Of a stretch of 64,000 nt of DNA, positions 51,633 through 61,493 are shown piece by piece (the first letter of the stretch is position 1; each line of letters starts with the position of its first letter). This DNA comes from Pseudomonadota bacterium. GTDB taxonomy: Bacteria; Pseudomonadota; Gammaproteobacteria; Xanthomonadales; Rhodanobacteraceae. The notes under the pieces are model-generated. The model was given only the letters and a program-made list of their open reading frames with translations. It did no database searches and was not told the origin of the DNA. The stretch lies in assembly GCA_018240465.1 (NCBI GenBank), contig JAFEFS010000072.1, positions 1 to 64,000 on the forward strand, given 5' to 3'. Both the position numbers and the translations under genes were made by a program.

Positions 51633-53048
51633 ATGTCCGGCGTTCCGCAAACACTGCTCGACAAGATCTGGAACGCGCACCAGGTCGCCGCGGAAACCGC
51701 GGCGACGCCGGCGATTCTCTACATCGACCTGCACCTGGTGCACGAAGTCACCTCGCCACAGGCGTTTGCGGAGCTGCGCGCACGCGGGCTCAAGGTGCGG
51801 CGTCCTGATCGCATCGTCGCGACGATGGATCACTCGACGCCGACCCTGCCGCCCGATGCGAACGGCAAGCGTCCGTATCTGGACAAGGCGACCGAGGCGC
51901 AGGTTGCCACGCTCGAGGCGAACACGCAGGAGTTCGGCATCGTGCTGCACGGCTGGAACAGCACCCACCGCGGCATCGTGCATGTGATGGGACCGGAACT
52001 CGGCGCGACCCAGCCCGGCATGACCATCGTCTGCGGCGACAGTCACACGTCCACGCATGGCGCGTTCGGCGCGCTCGCGTTCGGCATCGGCACGACCGAG
52101 GTCGGTCACGTGCTCGCCACGCAGTGCCTGCTGCAGCGCAAGCCGAAGTCGCTCGCGATCACCGTGAACGGCCGGCTCGCGAACGGGGTGACGGCGAAGG
52201 ATTTGATCCTGCACATCATCGGCAGGATAGGCATGAACGGCGGTACCGGTCAGGTGATCGAATATCGCGGCAGTGCGATCGAAGCACTGACGATGGAAGA
52301 ACGCATGACCGTGTGCAACATGTCGATCGAGGCTGGCGCCAAGGCGGGCCTGATCGCGGCGGATGCGACCACGTTCGAGTTCCTGCGCGGGCGCGAGCGC
52401 GCCCCCAAAGGCGCGGACTGGGATGCCGCCGTGCAACGCTGGGGCGGGTTCAAGTCCGATGTCGGCGCGAAGTTCGACCGCGAGGTCGTCATCGACGCGG
52501 CCGACGTGAGGCCGAGCGTCACCTACGGCACGAATCCCGGCATGGTGATCGCGCTCGGCGCGACGGTGCCCGCGGCGAAAGACGCGCTCGAGCAGCGCGC
52601 TCTGGACTATATGCATCTCAAGGCGGGGCAGGCCCTGCTCGGCGAAAAGGTCGATCTCGTCTTTGTCGGCAGTTGCACGAACGGACGCCTGTCCGATTTG
52701 CGCGCGGCCGCGAGTGTGCTGCGTGGCCGCAGGGTCGCCGCCGGCGTACGCATGCTCATCGTGCCGGGCTCGGTGCAGGTCAAGCGCGATGCGGAGAAGG
52801 AAGGCTTGCACGAGATCTTCCTCGCCGCCGGTGCCGAATGGCGCGAAGCCGGCTGCTCGATGTGTCTGGGCATGAACGGCGACATCGGAAAGCCTGGCCA
52901 GCTTGTCGTCTCGACCAGCAACCGCAATTTCGAGGGGCGCCAGGGACCGGGCGTGCGCACGGTGCTCGCCAGTCCGCTCGTTGCAGCGGCATCGGCGCTG
53001 GCCGGCGTCGTCGCCGATCCTTCGTCATACGTTTCGGAAGCCGCATGA
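51633..53048 (+). CDS. leuC: 3-isopropylmalate dehydratase large subunit
   Basis: A 471-residue aconitase-family protein. The 4Fe-4S cysteines are in [14 protein letters not shown] and in [29 protein letters not shown] is the LeuC signature. With LeuD it isomerises 2-isopropylmalate to 3-isopropylmalate. It starts 1 bp after ilvE and its stop overlaps leuD by 4 bp. Confidence 0.97.
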   Translation: MSGVPQTLLDKIWNAHQVAAETAATPAILYIDLHLVHEVTSPQAFAELRARGLKVRRPDRIVATMDHSTPTLPPDANGKRPYLDKATEAQVATLEANTQEFGIVLHGWNSTHRGIVHVMGPELGATQPGMTIVCGDSHTSTHGAFGALAFGIGTTEVGHVLATQCLLQRKPKSLAITVNGRLANGVTAKDLILHIIGRIGMNGGTGQVIEYRGSAIEALTMEERMTVCNMSIEAGAKAGLIAADATTFEFLRGRERAPKGADWDAAVQRWGGFKSDVGAKFDREVVIDAADVRPSVTYGTNPGMVIALGATVPAAKDALEQRALDYMHLKAGQALLGEKVDLVFVGSCTNGRLSDLRAAASVLRGRRVAAGVRMLIVPGSVQVKRDAEKEGLHEIFLAAGAEWREAGCSMCLGMNGDIGKPGQLVVSTSNRNFEGRQGPGVRTVLASPLVAAASALAGVVADPSSYVSEAA

Positions 53049-53623
53049 AACCCTTGACCCACATTCAATCGCGCACCGCCGTGTTGCCGTTCGAGAATAT
53101 CGACACCGACCGCATCATCCCGGCGCGCTTCCTGACCACGACCGAGCGTACCGGCCTTGGCAAGTCGCTGTTCAACGACTGGCGTTATCAGCCCGATGGC
53201 TCGCCAAACCCCGATTTCGCGCTCAACAAGCCGGAGGCCCGGGGCTGCGAAATTCTCGTCGCGGGCCGCAACTTCGGCTGCGGCTCGTCGCGCGAACACG
53301 CGCCGTGGGCCTTGACCGACTACGGTATCCGCGCCGTGTTTTCCAGCGAGATCGCCGACATCTTCCGTGGCAATGCGTTGAAGAACGGCTTGCTCGCGGT
53401 GGTGCTCGAGGAAGCGGATATTCGTCATCTGCTCGATCATCCCGGCATGGAACTCAAGATCGATATCGCCGCGCAGACGATCGAGCTGCCCGATGGCCGC
53501 AAGATCGGGTTCCCGCTCGAACCGTTCGCCAAGCATTGTTTGTTGGCGGGCGTCGACCAGCTCGGGTTCCTGCTGCAGCACGAGGTACAGATTTCTGCGT
53601 TCGAGCAGGCAAGAGCGGCATAA
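53045..53623 (+). CDS. leuD: 3-isopropylmalate dehydratase small subunit
   Basis: A 192-residue swivel-domain protein. [13 protein letters not shown] near residue 18 and [17 protein letters not shown] near 75 are the family signatures. It completes the LeuCD enzyme. The start overlaps the leuC stop (ATGA), fixing the ATG; the frame is open far upstream inside leuC, which is not coding in this frame. Confidence 0.97.
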   Translation: MKPLTHIQSRTAVLPFENIDTDRIIPARFLTTTERTGLGKSLFNDWRYQPDGSPNPDFALNKPEARGCEILVAGRNFGCGSSREHAPWALTDYGIRAVFSSEIADIFRGNALKNGLLAVVLEEADIRHLLDHPGMELKIDIAAQTIELPDGRKIGFPLEPFAKHCLLAGVDQLGFLLQHEVQISAFEQARAA

Positions 53624-53632
53624 CCCCCGCTG

Positions 53633-53755
53633 GTCATTCCCGCGAAGGTGGGAATCCGGCGATGTTCGCTTCCGGGTTCATCGGCAAATCTTAAAGTCAC
53701 TGGATGACCAGCCCTCCGGCTGTTGAAAGCCCCGCCAGAAGCACGCGGGAATGAC
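53633..53755. repeat. MITE-like 123-bp element with 12-bp terminal inverted repeats in the leuD-leuB gap
   Basis: GTCATTCCCGCG (53633-53644) and CGCGGGAATGAC (53744-53755) are exact inverted repeats. Inside, ATTCCC (53636-53641) can instead pair with GGGAAT (53650-53655). Reduced copies of the same family lie at 33949-33991 and 62362-62388. No open frame is inside. Confidence 0.75.
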
Positions 53756-53775
53756 GGCAACGAAAAAGGCAAAAC

Positions 53776-54846
53776 ATGAAGGCAAAAATCACCCTGTTGC
53801 CCGGCGACGGCATCGGCCCCGAAGTCGTAGCCTCCGCCGTCGACGTATTGAAGGCGGTCGCGACGAAGTACGGCCACGACTTCAGCTTCGACGAACAACT
53901 GATCGGCGGTGCGGCGATCGACGCGCACGGCGATCCGTTGCCGCCGGCGACGGTCGCGTCGTGCCAATCCGCGGATGCGGTGCTGCTCGGCGCTGTCGGC
54001 GGGCCGAAGTGGTCGGATCCGAACGCGAAGGTACGGCCGGAACAGGGCCTGCTCGCGTTGCGCGCGACGCTCGGCGTCTACGCGAACCTGCGTCCCGTGC
54101 GCGTGCATCCGCAGCTTGCGAACCTTTCCCCGCTGAAAAACGAGAAATTGCAGGGTGTCGACCTGCTGTTCGTGCGCGAGCTGACCGGCGGTGCCTACTT
54201 CGGTGCGAAGACGCGCACGGCCGACACGGCCACCGACGAGTGCAAGTACACCGTCACCGAGATCGAGCGCGCAACGCGTCGCGCGTTCGAGTTCGCGCGC
54301 GGCCGCAAACATCACGTCACCCACGTCGACAAGGCCAACGTGCTGGAAACCTCGCGCCTGTGGCGCTCGACAGTCGAGCGCGTTGCCAAGGATTACCCCG
54401 ATGTCAAGCTTGAACACCAGCTCGTCGACTCGATGGCGATGCTGCTGCTGAGCCGCCCGTCGACTTACGATGTGATCGTTACCGAAAACCTGTTCGGCGA
54501 CATCCTCACCGACGAAGCCGCCGCGCTCGCCGGTTCGCTCGGCCTGCTGCCTTCGGCTTCGCTCGGCGACGGCAAGGCGGGCTTGTACGAACCGATCCAC
54601 GGCTCCGCGCCGGATATCGCCGGCAAGGGCCTCGCCAATCCGCTCGGCACGATTTTGTCGGCAGCGCTGCTGTTGCGTTGTTCGCTCGGTCTGGAAACCG
54701 AGGCGCGCGAAATCGAAGCTGCGGTCGATGCGGTGATTGCGCAGGGCACGTTGACCCGCGATTTGGGCGGCAGCGCGAATACCGCAGAAGTCGCTGCAGC
54801 GGTGCTCCGCGCGCTCGTTGCGGCGCACGAGAAAGCGGTGGCGTGA
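53776..54846 (+). CDS. leuB: 3-isopropylmalate dehydrogenase
   Basis: A 356-residue NAD-dependent oxidative decarboxylase, standard length. [18 protein letters not shown] opens the fold; [10 protein letters not shown], with Arg/Tyr substrate contacts, and [20 protein letters not shown] carry the metal-binding Asp residues; [15 protein letters not shown] binds NAD. It makes 4-methyl-2-oxopentanoate. ATG 53776 is the start after the repeat. Confidence 0.97.
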   Translation: MKAKITLLPGDGIGPEVVASAVDVLKAVATKYGHDFSFDEQLIGGAAIDAHGDPLPPATVASCQSADAVLLGAVGGPKWSDPNAKVRPEQGLLALRATLGVYANLRPVRVHPQLANLSPLKNEKLQGVDLLFVRELTGGAYFGAKTRTADTATDECKYTVTEIERATRRAFEFARGRKHHVTHVDKANVLETSRLWRSTVERVAKDYPDVKLEHQLVDSMAMLLLSRPSTYDVIVTENLFGDILTDEAAALAGSLGLLPSASLGDGKAGLYEPIHGSAPDIAGKGLANPLGTILSAALLLRCSLGLETEAREIEAAVDAVIAQGTLTRDLGGSANTAEVAAAVLRALVAAHEKAVA

Positions 54847-54854
54847 AGCAATGC

Positions 54855-54932
54855 AGGTTGGGGTGAGCTTGCGAACCCCGACATGCTGGTTGGTCAAATC
54901 GTTGGGGCTCACGTTCGTTCGCCCCATCCTAC
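54855..54932. repeat. Double-hairpin repeat between leuB and ilvD
   Basis: Two similar units, GGTTGGGGTGAGCTTGCGAA with ACCCC and CGTTGGGGCTCACGTTCGTT with GCCCC, each form a small GGGG(T/C)...(A/G)CCCC hairpin, ending in CCTACG. The pattern resembles a widespread proteobacterial short repeat ('...GGGGTGAGC...AACCCCAAC...CCTACG'). Confidence 0.6.
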
Positions 54933-54959
54933 GAAATTTTGAAAAAGGTGGCAGTTGAA

Positions 54960-56636
54960 ATGTCAGCAAGTCAGAACAACGACAAACTCCGCAGCGACGT
55001 GATGAAATCCGGCCCCGATCGCGCGCCGGCGCGCGCGATGCTGTACGCGACCGGGCTTGACGAGGCGGCGGTCAGGAAGCCACTCGTCGCGGTGGTGCAC
55101 ACCTGGTCGAATATCTCGCCATGCAATCTCAACCTGCGCGAACTCGCCGAGCACGTTGCCGAGGGTGTGCGCGCCGCAGGCGGTACCCCGGTCGAGTTCA
55201 ACACGATCGCGGTGACCGACGGCATCGCGATGGGCACGCCCGGCATGCGCGCTTCGCTGATCAGCCGCGAGGTGATCACCGATTCGATCGAGCTCGCGGT
55301 CGATGGTCATTCGCTTGATGCGATGGTCGTGCTCTGCGGCTGCGACAAGACGATTCCGGCGGCGGCGATGGCGCTCGCGCGCCTCAATATACCCGGCGTC
55401 GCGCTGTACGGCGGCAGCATCGACCATGGCACGCTCGACGGCAAGTCGATCACGATCCAGCAGGTGTTCGAGGCGGTCGGTGCACACGGCGCGGGCAAGA
55501 TCGACGATGCGCGCCTGCATGAGGTGGAAAGCAGGGCCTGCCCCGGCGCCGGCGCCTGCGGCGGGCAGTTCACCGCGAACACGATGTCGATGATGTTGAT
55601 GACGCTCGGTCTCTCGCCGCTCGGCTTCAACGATGTCGCCGCGACCGACCCGCACAAGCTTGAGGTCGCCCGACGCTGTGGCGGGATCGTGATGGAAAAC
55701 CTGCGACGCAACTTGCGTCCGCGCGACCTGCTCAGTTCGGCAACGTTCCGCAACGCCGCGCGTGTGGCGAATGCGACGGCCGGCTCCACCAATGCCGTGC
55801 TGCATCTGCTCGCCATCGCCGGCGAGGCGCAGGTGCCGTTGAGTCTGGAAGATTTCGAAGCCGCCTCGAAAACCACGCCGGTGATCGCCGACCTGATGCC
55901 GGGCGGCAAGTACACTGCGGTCGAGATGACCGCGGCGGGCGGGTTGACCCAGGTGCTGCGCGAACTGCGTGCGGCAAAGCTGATCGAAGACACGCCTACG
56001 GTCACCGGCAAAAGCCTGTTCGAGGAAATCGACGCGGCGGCACCGGCGCCCGCAGACCAGCAGGTCGTCGTGCCGGTGGCCAGGGCATTCAAGCCGCGCG
56101 GCGGTTACTCGATCCTGTACGGCAACCTCGCAACGGAAGGCTGCGTACTGAAGCTCGCCGGCAAGGGCAGGTTGAAGTTCAGCGGTCCGGCGCGCGTGTT
56201 CGAGAGCGAGGAAGACACGTTCAAGGCCGTGCAGGCCGGCGCGATCAGGGCCGGCGACGTGGTCGTGATCCGCAACGAAGGGCCGGCCGGTGGACCGGGC
56301 ATGCGCGAGATGCTCGCGGTGACTGCCGCGCTGGTCGGGCGCGGTCTCGGCGACGACGTCGCCTTGATCACCGACGGCCGCTTCAGCGGCGCGACGCATG
56401 GCTTCATGGTCGGGCATATCGCGCCGGAAGCAGCGAAAGGCGGTGGTATCGGCCTCTTGCGCGACGGCGACATGATCGTGATCGACGGCGAGCGCCGCGT
56501 GATCGAGACCGATGCCGACCTCGATGCCCGGCGCAAGTCCTGGGTCGCTCCGGAGCCGAAGGTCAAGCGGGGAATTCTTGCGAAGTATGCGAAGAGCGCC
56601 GGTTCTGCTTCGCGCGGAGCCGTCATGGAGATTTGA
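54960..56636 (+). CDS. ilvD: Dihydroxy-acid dehydratase
   Basis: A 558-residue Fe-S dehydratase of the shorter class. Cluster cysteines lie in [21 protein letters not shown] and [38 protein letters not shown] closes the active site. It dehydrates 2,3-dihydroxy acids to the 2-oxo acids of valine and isoleucine. ATG 54960 is preferred; in-frame TTG 54939 and GTG 54948 are possible, the latter next to AAAAAGG. Confidence 0.96.
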   Translation: MSASQNNDKLRSDVMKSGPDRAPARAMLYATGLDEAAVRKPLVAVVHTWSNISPCNLNLRELAEHVAEGVRAAGGTPVEFNTIAVTDGIAMGTPGMRASLISREVITDSIELAVDGHSLDAMVVLCGCDKTIPAAAMALARLNIPGVALYGGSIDHGTLDGKSITIQQVFEAVGAHGAGKIDDARLHEVESRACPGAGACGGQFTANTMSMMLMTLGLSPLGFNDVAATDPHKLEVARRCGGIVMENLRRNLRPRDLLSSATFRNAARVANATAGSTNAVLHLLAIAGEAQVPLSLEDFEAASKTTPVIADLMPGGKYTAVEMTAAGGLTQVLRELRAAKLIEDTPTVTGKSLFEEIDAAAPAPADQQVVVPVARAFKPRGGYSILYGNLATEGCVLKLAGKGRLKFSGPARVFESEEDTFKAVQAGAIRAGDVVVIRNEGPAGGPGMREMLAVTAALVGRGLGDDVALITDGRFSGATHGFMVGHIAPEAAKGGGIGLLRDGDMIVIDGERRVIETDADLDARRKSWVAPEPKVKRGILAKYAKSAGSASRGAVMEI

Positions 56637-56642
56637 TGCTTC

Positions 56643-56663
56643 CCTTCTCCCGGCAGGAGAAGG
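56643..56663. repeat. Palindrome in the ilvD-ilvC gap
   Basis: CCTTCTCC (56643-56650) pairs exactly with GGAGAAGG (56656-56663) over loop CGGCA. A related CCTTCTCT...GGGAGAGG lies at 13862-13885. It is followed by A/T-rich sequence before ilvC. Confidence 0.6.
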
Positions 56664-56709
56664 AAAGAAATGTGTTTTATTTACTTTTACCATTGTGGAG
56701 AAATAGAAA

Positions 56710-57702
56710 ATGTCTACCGCTACCCCCGCCGTCACCACCGCGGCACTCGAGAAGTCGAAGATCGCCATTCTCGGCTACGGCAGTCAAGGCCGTTCACATG
56801 CGCTCAACCTGCGTGATTCCGGCCTCGACGTCATCGTCGGTCTGCGTGCCGGCGGCGCCACGGCGGCGACCGCCAAGGCCGATGGCTTCACCGTGGTCGA
56901 ACCCGCTGAAGCCGTGAAACAGGCCGATCTCGTCGCCGTGCTCACGCCGGACATGGTTCAGCCCGACCTTTACGTCAACGCGATCGAAAAGAACCTGAAA
57001 GCAAACGCCGCGCTGTTGTTCGCGCACGGGTTCAACGTGCACTTCAAGACGATCACTCCGCGCAAGGACATCGACGTGATCCTTGTCGCGCCGAAGGGCC
57101 CGGGTCACCTCGTGCGCACCGAGTACGAAATCGGTCGCGGTGTGCCGTGCCTGTACGCGGTCTACCAGGACGTCACCGGCAAGGCGAGGGAAAAGGCGAT
57201 GGCCTACGCGGCCGGCCTCGGCGGCGCGCGCGCGCTGCTGATCGAAACCGATTTCAAGGAGGAGACCGAAACCGACCTGTTCGGCGAACAGGCCGTGCTC
57301 TGCGGCGGCGCGAGCGAACTGGTGCAGAAAGGCTTCGAGACGCTGGTCGAGGCGGGTTATCGCCCGGAGATCGCCTACTACGAAGTGTTGCACGAGCTGA
57401 AGCTGATCGTCGACCTGCTGTATCAGGGCGGCATCACCAAGATGCTGACCTTCATTTCCGAGACCGCGCAGTACGGCGATTACGTCAGTGGTCCGCGCAT
57501 CGTCGATGCGGCGACCAAGGAGCGCATGAAGGCCGTGCTCAAGGACATCCAGGACGGCACATTCGCGAAGAACTGGACCGCGGAATACAAGGCCGGGCTG
57601 CCGAACTACAAGAAGTTCAAGCAGGCCGACCTCGACCATCCGATTGAAAAGATCGGCGCGAAATTGCGCGAGAAGATGGTGTGGTTGAACCAGCAGAAGT
57701 AG
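56710..57702 (+). CDS. ilvC: Ketol-acid reductoisomerase (class I)
   Basis: A 330-residue enzyme of the short class I. NADP binding is [37 protein letters not shown] is the family motif, and metal ligands lie in [13 protein letters not shown] and [18 protein letters not shown]. It isomerises and reduces acetolactate and acetohydroxybutyrate. ATG 56710 follows GTGGAGAAATAG. Confidence 0.97.
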   Translation: MSTATPAVTTAALEKSKIAILGYGSQGRSHALNLRDSGLDVIVGLRAGGATAATAKADGFTVVEPAEAVKQADLVAVLTPDMVQPDLYVNAIEKNLKANAALLFAHGFNVHFKTITPRKDIDVILVAPKGPGHLVRTEYEIGRGVPCLYAVYQDVTGKAREKAMAYAAGLGGARALLIETDFKEETETDLFGEQAVLCGGASELVQKGFETLVEAGYRPEIAYYEVLHELKLIVDLLYQGGITKMLTFISETAQYGDYVSGPRIVDAATKERMKAVLKDIQDGTFAKNWTAEYKAGLPNYKKFKQADLDHPIEKIGAKLREKMVWLNQQK

Positions 57703-57707
57703 GGTTA

Positions 57708-57726
57708 CAGCTGACAGCTTCGCTGC
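57708..57726 (+). repeat. 19-bp repeat shared with the gcdH leader
   Basis: CAGCTGACAGCTTCGCTGC, identical to 12612-12630, directly after the ilvC stop. Confidence 0.6.
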
Positions 57727-57738
57727 GGCAACAACCAT

Positions 57739-57775
57739 CGCCGTTCAGTGGCGGCTTTGCTGCCACTGAACGGCG
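57739..57775. repeat. 14-bp-stem palindrome in the ilvC-ilvB gap
   Basis: CGCCGTTCAGTGGC (57739-57752) is the exact complement of GCCACTGAACGGCG (57762-57775), with further pairing across the GGCTTTGCT loop. It is the strongest hairpin inside the operon. No T-run follows; the ilvB ribosome binding site is 15 nt downstream. Confidence 0.8.
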
Positions 57776-57799
57776 GTGTGAATGCATCCAGGACTGGCC

Positions 57800-59680
57800 A
57801 TGAACGCTCAATTGAAACCATCGCAATCATCGAATGCGCATTCGCTCAGCAAGCATCCGCTTGCCGGCAAGAACCTCTCAGGCGCGGATATCGTCGTGCA
57901 GGTACTCGCTGACGAGGGCATCGACGTCGTATTCGGCTATTCCGGTGGCGCGATCCTGCCGGTCTACGATGCGGTGTTCCGTTTCAATCACGAACACAAG
58001 CGTGCCGATGGCACGGAACCACTGCCGCTGATCGTGCCGGCCAATGAGCAGGGCGCCGGATTTATGGCTCAAGGTTACGCCAGGGCGTCGGGCAAGGTCG
58101 GTGTGGCGATCGTCACCTCGGGTCCTGGCGCGACCAACACGGTCACGCCGGTGCGCGATGCGATGGCCGATTCGATTCCGATCGTCGTCATCTGCGGCCA
58201 GGTGCCGACCGCGGCGATCGGCAGCGACGGTTTCCAGGAAGCGCCGATCAGCAACATCATGGCTGCGTGCGCCAAGCATGTGTTCCTCGTCACCGATGCG
58301 TCGAAACTCGAAGCTACACTGCGCTCGGCGTTCGAGATCGCGCGCACGGGGCGACCGGGGCCGGTCGTCGTCGATATCCCGAAGGACGTGCAGAACACGA
58401 ACCTCATTTTCGACGGGGTGTCGCGCCTGCCGTTGCCAGGCTATCGCGCGCGCCTCGACGACATTGCCGGTTCGACGCTCGACGAGTCTGCAAAGCAGTC
58501 GTTTTTCGAGGCGCTCGCGAAAGCGAAGCGCCCGCTGATCTACGCGGGTGGCGGCGTGATCGCTGCGGAGGCGGCGCCGGCGCTGCGCGCGTTCGCCGAT
58601 GCGTTCGGCATTCCGGTGGTGACAACCTTGATGGGGATCGGTGCGGCCGACACGACGCAACCGTTGTCGCTGCACATGCTCGGCATGCACGGCACCGCGT
58701 TCGCCAACTATGCCGTCGAGGACTGCGATTTCCTGATCGCGGTCGGCAGCCGTTTCGACGACCGTGTCGCTGGCGTACCGAACAAGTTCGCTGCGGGCGC
58801 GAAGTTCATCGCCCACCTTGACATCGACCCGGCCGAGATTGGCAAGGTCAAGCCCGTCGACTGGCACCATCTCGGCGACCTGAAGCAGGCCCTTGGGGCC
58901 TTGCGCGACTACGGTGCGAAGACCGGCTTCGATCCGCGGGGGAAGCGCGCATATGTGGACTGGCACACTCACGTTGCCGGCCTGAAGAAACACCATGCGA
59001 TGAACTACGACCGTCAAGCCACGGCGATCCAGCCCTACGCGGTGATCGAGGAGATCAACAAGCACACTCAAGGCAATGCGGTCATCGCCACCGGCGTGGG
59101 CCAGCATCAGATGTGGGCCGCGCAGTATTTCGATTTCCGCGCGCCGCGCCTGTGGCTCACTTCCGGTTCGATGGGAACGATGGGCTTCGGCCTGCCCGCG
59201 GCGATCGGCGCGGCGTTCGCGCGCCGCGATACGGTCGTGATCGACATCGACGGAGACGCCTCGATCCGCATGAACCTCGGCGAGCTCGAGACGGTGACGA
59301 CGTACAACCTGCCGATCAAGGTCGTCGTGCTCAACAACTTCGGCGACGGCATGGTGCGGCAGTGGCAAAAGTTGTTCTTCAAGGGACGTTTCTCGGCGAG
59401 CGACAAGAGCTTGCACAAGAAGGACTTCGTCAAGGCCGCGCAGGCCGACGGTTTTCAATGGGCACAACGCCTGGAGAAGCCGGACGACCTGGCGAGCGTG
59501 ATCGCCGAGTTCGTGGCGTTCGATGGCCCGGCCTTCCTCGAAGTCATCATCGATCCCGACGCCGGCGTCTACCCGATGGTCGGGCCCGGCATGGCCTACG
59601 CCGAAATGATCACCGGCGATTTCATCCCGTCGCGACAGAAGCCGACCGGGCAGGAAGTCGGCCCGGCGGAAATGTTCTGA
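57800..59680 (+). CDS. ilvB: Acetolactate synthase large subunit
   Basis: A 626-residue TPP enzyme, longer than the usual 550-575 because of an N-terminal extension and extra loops (FNHEHKRADGTEPLP). The catalytic Glu is in VPANEQGAGFMAQGYARA, TPP binding is IDGDASIRMNLGELETV, and FAD/substrate regions include YAGGGVIAAEA. It condenses pyruvate with pyruvate or 2-oxobutyrate. ATG 57800 has AGGA 6 nt upstream; ATG 57782 is in frame, just after the hairpin, and adds 6 residues. Confidence 0.95.
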   Translation: MNAQLKPSQSSNAHSLSKHPLAGKNLSGADIVVQVLADEGIDVVFGYSGGAILPVYDAVFRFNHEHKRADGTEPLPLIVPANEQGAGFMAQGYARASGKVGVAIVTSGPGATNTVTPVRDAMADSIPIVVICGQVPTAAIGSDGFQEAPISNIMAACAKHVFLVTDASKLEATLRSAFEIARTGRPGPVVVDIPKDVQNTNLIFDGVSRLPLPGYRARLDDIAGSTLDESAKQSFFEALAKAKRPLIYAGGGVIAAEAAPALRAFADAFGIPVVTTLMGIGAADTTQPLSLHMLGMHGTAFANYAVEDCDFLIAVGSRFDDRVAGVPNKFAAGAKFIAHLDIDPAEIGKVKPVDWHHLGDLKQALGALRDYGAKTGFDPRGKRAYVDWHTHVAGLKKHHAMNYDRQATAIQPYAVIEEINKHTQGNAVIATGVGQHQMWAAQYFDFRAPRLWLTSGSMGTMGFGLPAAIGAAFARRDTVVIDIDGDASIRMNLGELETVTTYNLPIKVVVLNNFGDGMVRQWQKLFFKGRFSASDKSLHKKDFVKAAQADGFQWAQRLEKPDDLASVIAEFVAFDGPAFLEVIIDPDAGVYPMVGPGMAYAEMITGDFIPSRQKPTGQEVGPAEMF

Positions 59681-59780
59681 AACAGGGAAGCGGCCGGCGA
59701 CGAGTCGAGCGGAAAACACAACGTCCGTCATGCCGAGTCCGCTCTCCGAACATCGAACTCCAGCAATCAACCGTATCCTC

Positions 59781-60308
59781 ATGCGCAGAATCATCTCCAT
59801 CCTATTGCAGAATGAAGCCGGCGCGCTCGCGCGCGTGGCCGGCATGTTTTCGGCGCGCGGCTACAATATCGAGTCGCTCACCGTCGCGCCGACGCACGAC
59901 GAGGCCGTCTCGCGCCTGACCCTCGTCACCTCGGGCAGCGATGCGGTGATCGACCAGATCATCAAGCAGTCGCGCAAACTCATCGACGTGCTCGAGATTG
60001 CCGACCTGACCCGCCGCGAGCACATCGAAACCGAGCTGCTGATCCTCAAGCTCGACGTGCGCGCCGAGACGCTCGGTGCCTTTGTTGCCGCGCTGCGCAA
60101 GTATCCGCGCGCGCAGGTGATCGACATCAGCGGCAGCGTACGCACGATGGAGTTCACCGGCAGCGGCGCCGACGTGGGCGAGTTCCTCGCGGCGTTTGCG
60201 AAGATCGGCGACATCGTCGAGCTCGCGCGCAGCGGCACCGCGGCGGTGGAGCTTGGTTTGTCCGTGTTGTCGCATTCCTCGCCGCTGTCGCGATTGTCGT
60301 CGGCTTGA
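59781..60308 (+). CDS. ilvN: Acetolactate synthase small (regulatory) subunit
   Basis: A 175-residue regulator of IlvB. The ACT domain starts RRIISILLQNEAGALARVAG, with GYNIESLTVAP, and binds valine for feedback inhibition; the C-terminal domain contacts the large subunit. ATG 59781 matches the family start; an in-frame ATG at 59730 would add 17 unrelated residues. It is the last gene of the operon; no threonine deaminase (ilvA) follows. Confidence 0.95.
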   Translation: MRRIISILLQNEAGALARVAGMFSARGYNIESLTVAPTHDEAVSRLTLVTSGSDAVIDQIIKQSRKLIDVLEIADLTRREHIETELLILKLDVRAETLGAFVAALRKYPRAQVIDISGSVRTMEFTGSGADVGEFLAAFAKIGDIVELARSGTAAVELGLSVLSHSSPLSRLSSA

Positions 60309-60327
60309 CGTTCTGCGCCCCAGGCCG

Positions 60328-60351
60328 CCGTTTCCGTGCATGCGGAAGCGG
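60328..60351 (+). terminator. Hairpin after ilvN, possible operon end
   Basis: CCGTTTCCG (60328-60336) pairs with CGGAAGCGG (60343-60351), one G-U, loop TGCATG. No clear T-run follows. The remainder of this 271-bp gap shows nothing else recognisable. Confidence 0.4.
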
Positions 60352-60579
60352 TGCCCGCTTCGAGGGGCGATCATCCATGAGCGCAGGACTCAACGAAACG
60401 GCCATCGTCGGCCGTACTCTTCGACCCTCTTGTTGCAGTGCCGCGTGAAAGAATTTCCACGATTGTGCAAGTTCGCAGTCGTGGCATGTCGTTGGTATCA
60501 CGCTGTCGAAGCAGGGCCACACCCGATCATTATCAGAACGCCCGCGGGTGGGTCTGGAATTTCGTTGGCGGAGAGAGAC

Positions 60580-61461
60580 ATGTCGTTGGACAAGGCTGGC
60601 GTCAACCGTCGCATCGCACTGGGCCGGATCGCGGCACTCGCCGTCGCGGGAACGGCGCCGATGCTGGCGGCGAACGAAACCGCGAAGACGGCACCTGGCC
60701 GGCTCAGGCAATCCCTGTGTCGCTGGACCTCGAAGGCGCCATTGCCCGAACTGTGCCGCAGCCTCAAAGACATGGGTTTTGCCGGCATCGATTTGATCTA
60801 TCCGGACGAATGGTCGATCGTGAATGACAGCGGTCTGGCCGTATCGATGGGCTACGCGAGCCGGCGCGAGAAGTTCATCCAGACCGGTTTCAACGATCCG
60901 GCCAATCACGCGATGCTGTTGAACGAGCTGGAGACGGCGATTCCGCGGGCGAAGCAAGCCGGAGTGAAGAACCTGATCGCGATGTTCGGCAACCGCAATC
61001 CCGCGATCGACGAGGGCAGGGCAGCGGAAAATTGTATCGCCGGTCTGTCGAAGATCGCGCCGCTGGCGGCCGACAACGGCATCACCATCTGCGTCGAGCT
61101 GCTCAACAGCAAGGTCGACCACCGCGGCTACCAGGGCGATCACACCGCGTTCGGCGTGGCGGTGATGAAGGGCATCGGCTCGCCGAACGTGAAGCTGCTC
61201 TACGACATCTACCACATGCAGATCATGGAAGGCGACGTGATCCGCACGATCCGCGACAACATCGCGTGGATCGGCCATTTCCACACGGGCGGCGTTCCGG
61301 GCCGGCACGAGATCAACGGCACGCAGGAGCTCAACTATCGCGCCATCGCGGCTGCGATTGCCGATTTGAACTACACCGGTTACATCGCGCACGAATTCTC
61401 GCCGACGCGATCCGATGCGTCCGTGTCCCAGGCCGAAGCGTTCGCGATTTGCTCGGTGTAA
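60580..61461 (+). CDS. Exported TIM-barrel protein, hydroxypyruvate-isomerase family
   Basis: A 293-residue sugar isomerase/epimerase-like TIM barrel (AP endonuclease family 2 fold) with a signal-like N-terminus (NRRIALGRIAALAVAGTAP, a Tat-like RR). Metal-binding residues appear in CVELLNSKVDHRGYQGDH, VKLLYDIYHMQIMEGD and GHFHTGGVPGRHEINGTQE, as in Hyi. Export argues against cytoplasmic hydroxypyruvate isomerisation. Within this locus a 3-keto-sugar lyase or isomerase role is plausible, an inference. GGAG lies 6-10 nt upstream of ATG 60580. Confidence 0.82.
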   Translation: MSLDKAGVNRRIALGRIAALAVAGTAPMLAANETAKTAPGRLRQSLCRWTSKAPLPELCRSLKDMGFAGIDLIYPDEWSIVNDSGLAVSMGYASRREKFIQTGFNDPANHAMLLNELETAIPRAKQAGVKNLIAMFGNRNPAIDEGRAAENCIAGLSKIAPLAADNGITICVELLNSKVDHRGYQGDHTAFGVAVMKGIGSPNVKLLYDIYHMQIMEGDVIRTIRDNIAWIGHFHTGGVPGRHEINGTQELNYRAIAAAIADLNYTGYIAHEFSPTRSDASVSQAEAFAICSV

Positions 61462-61493
61462 TCATGGTATCGATGGAAATGAGAGTTCATGAC

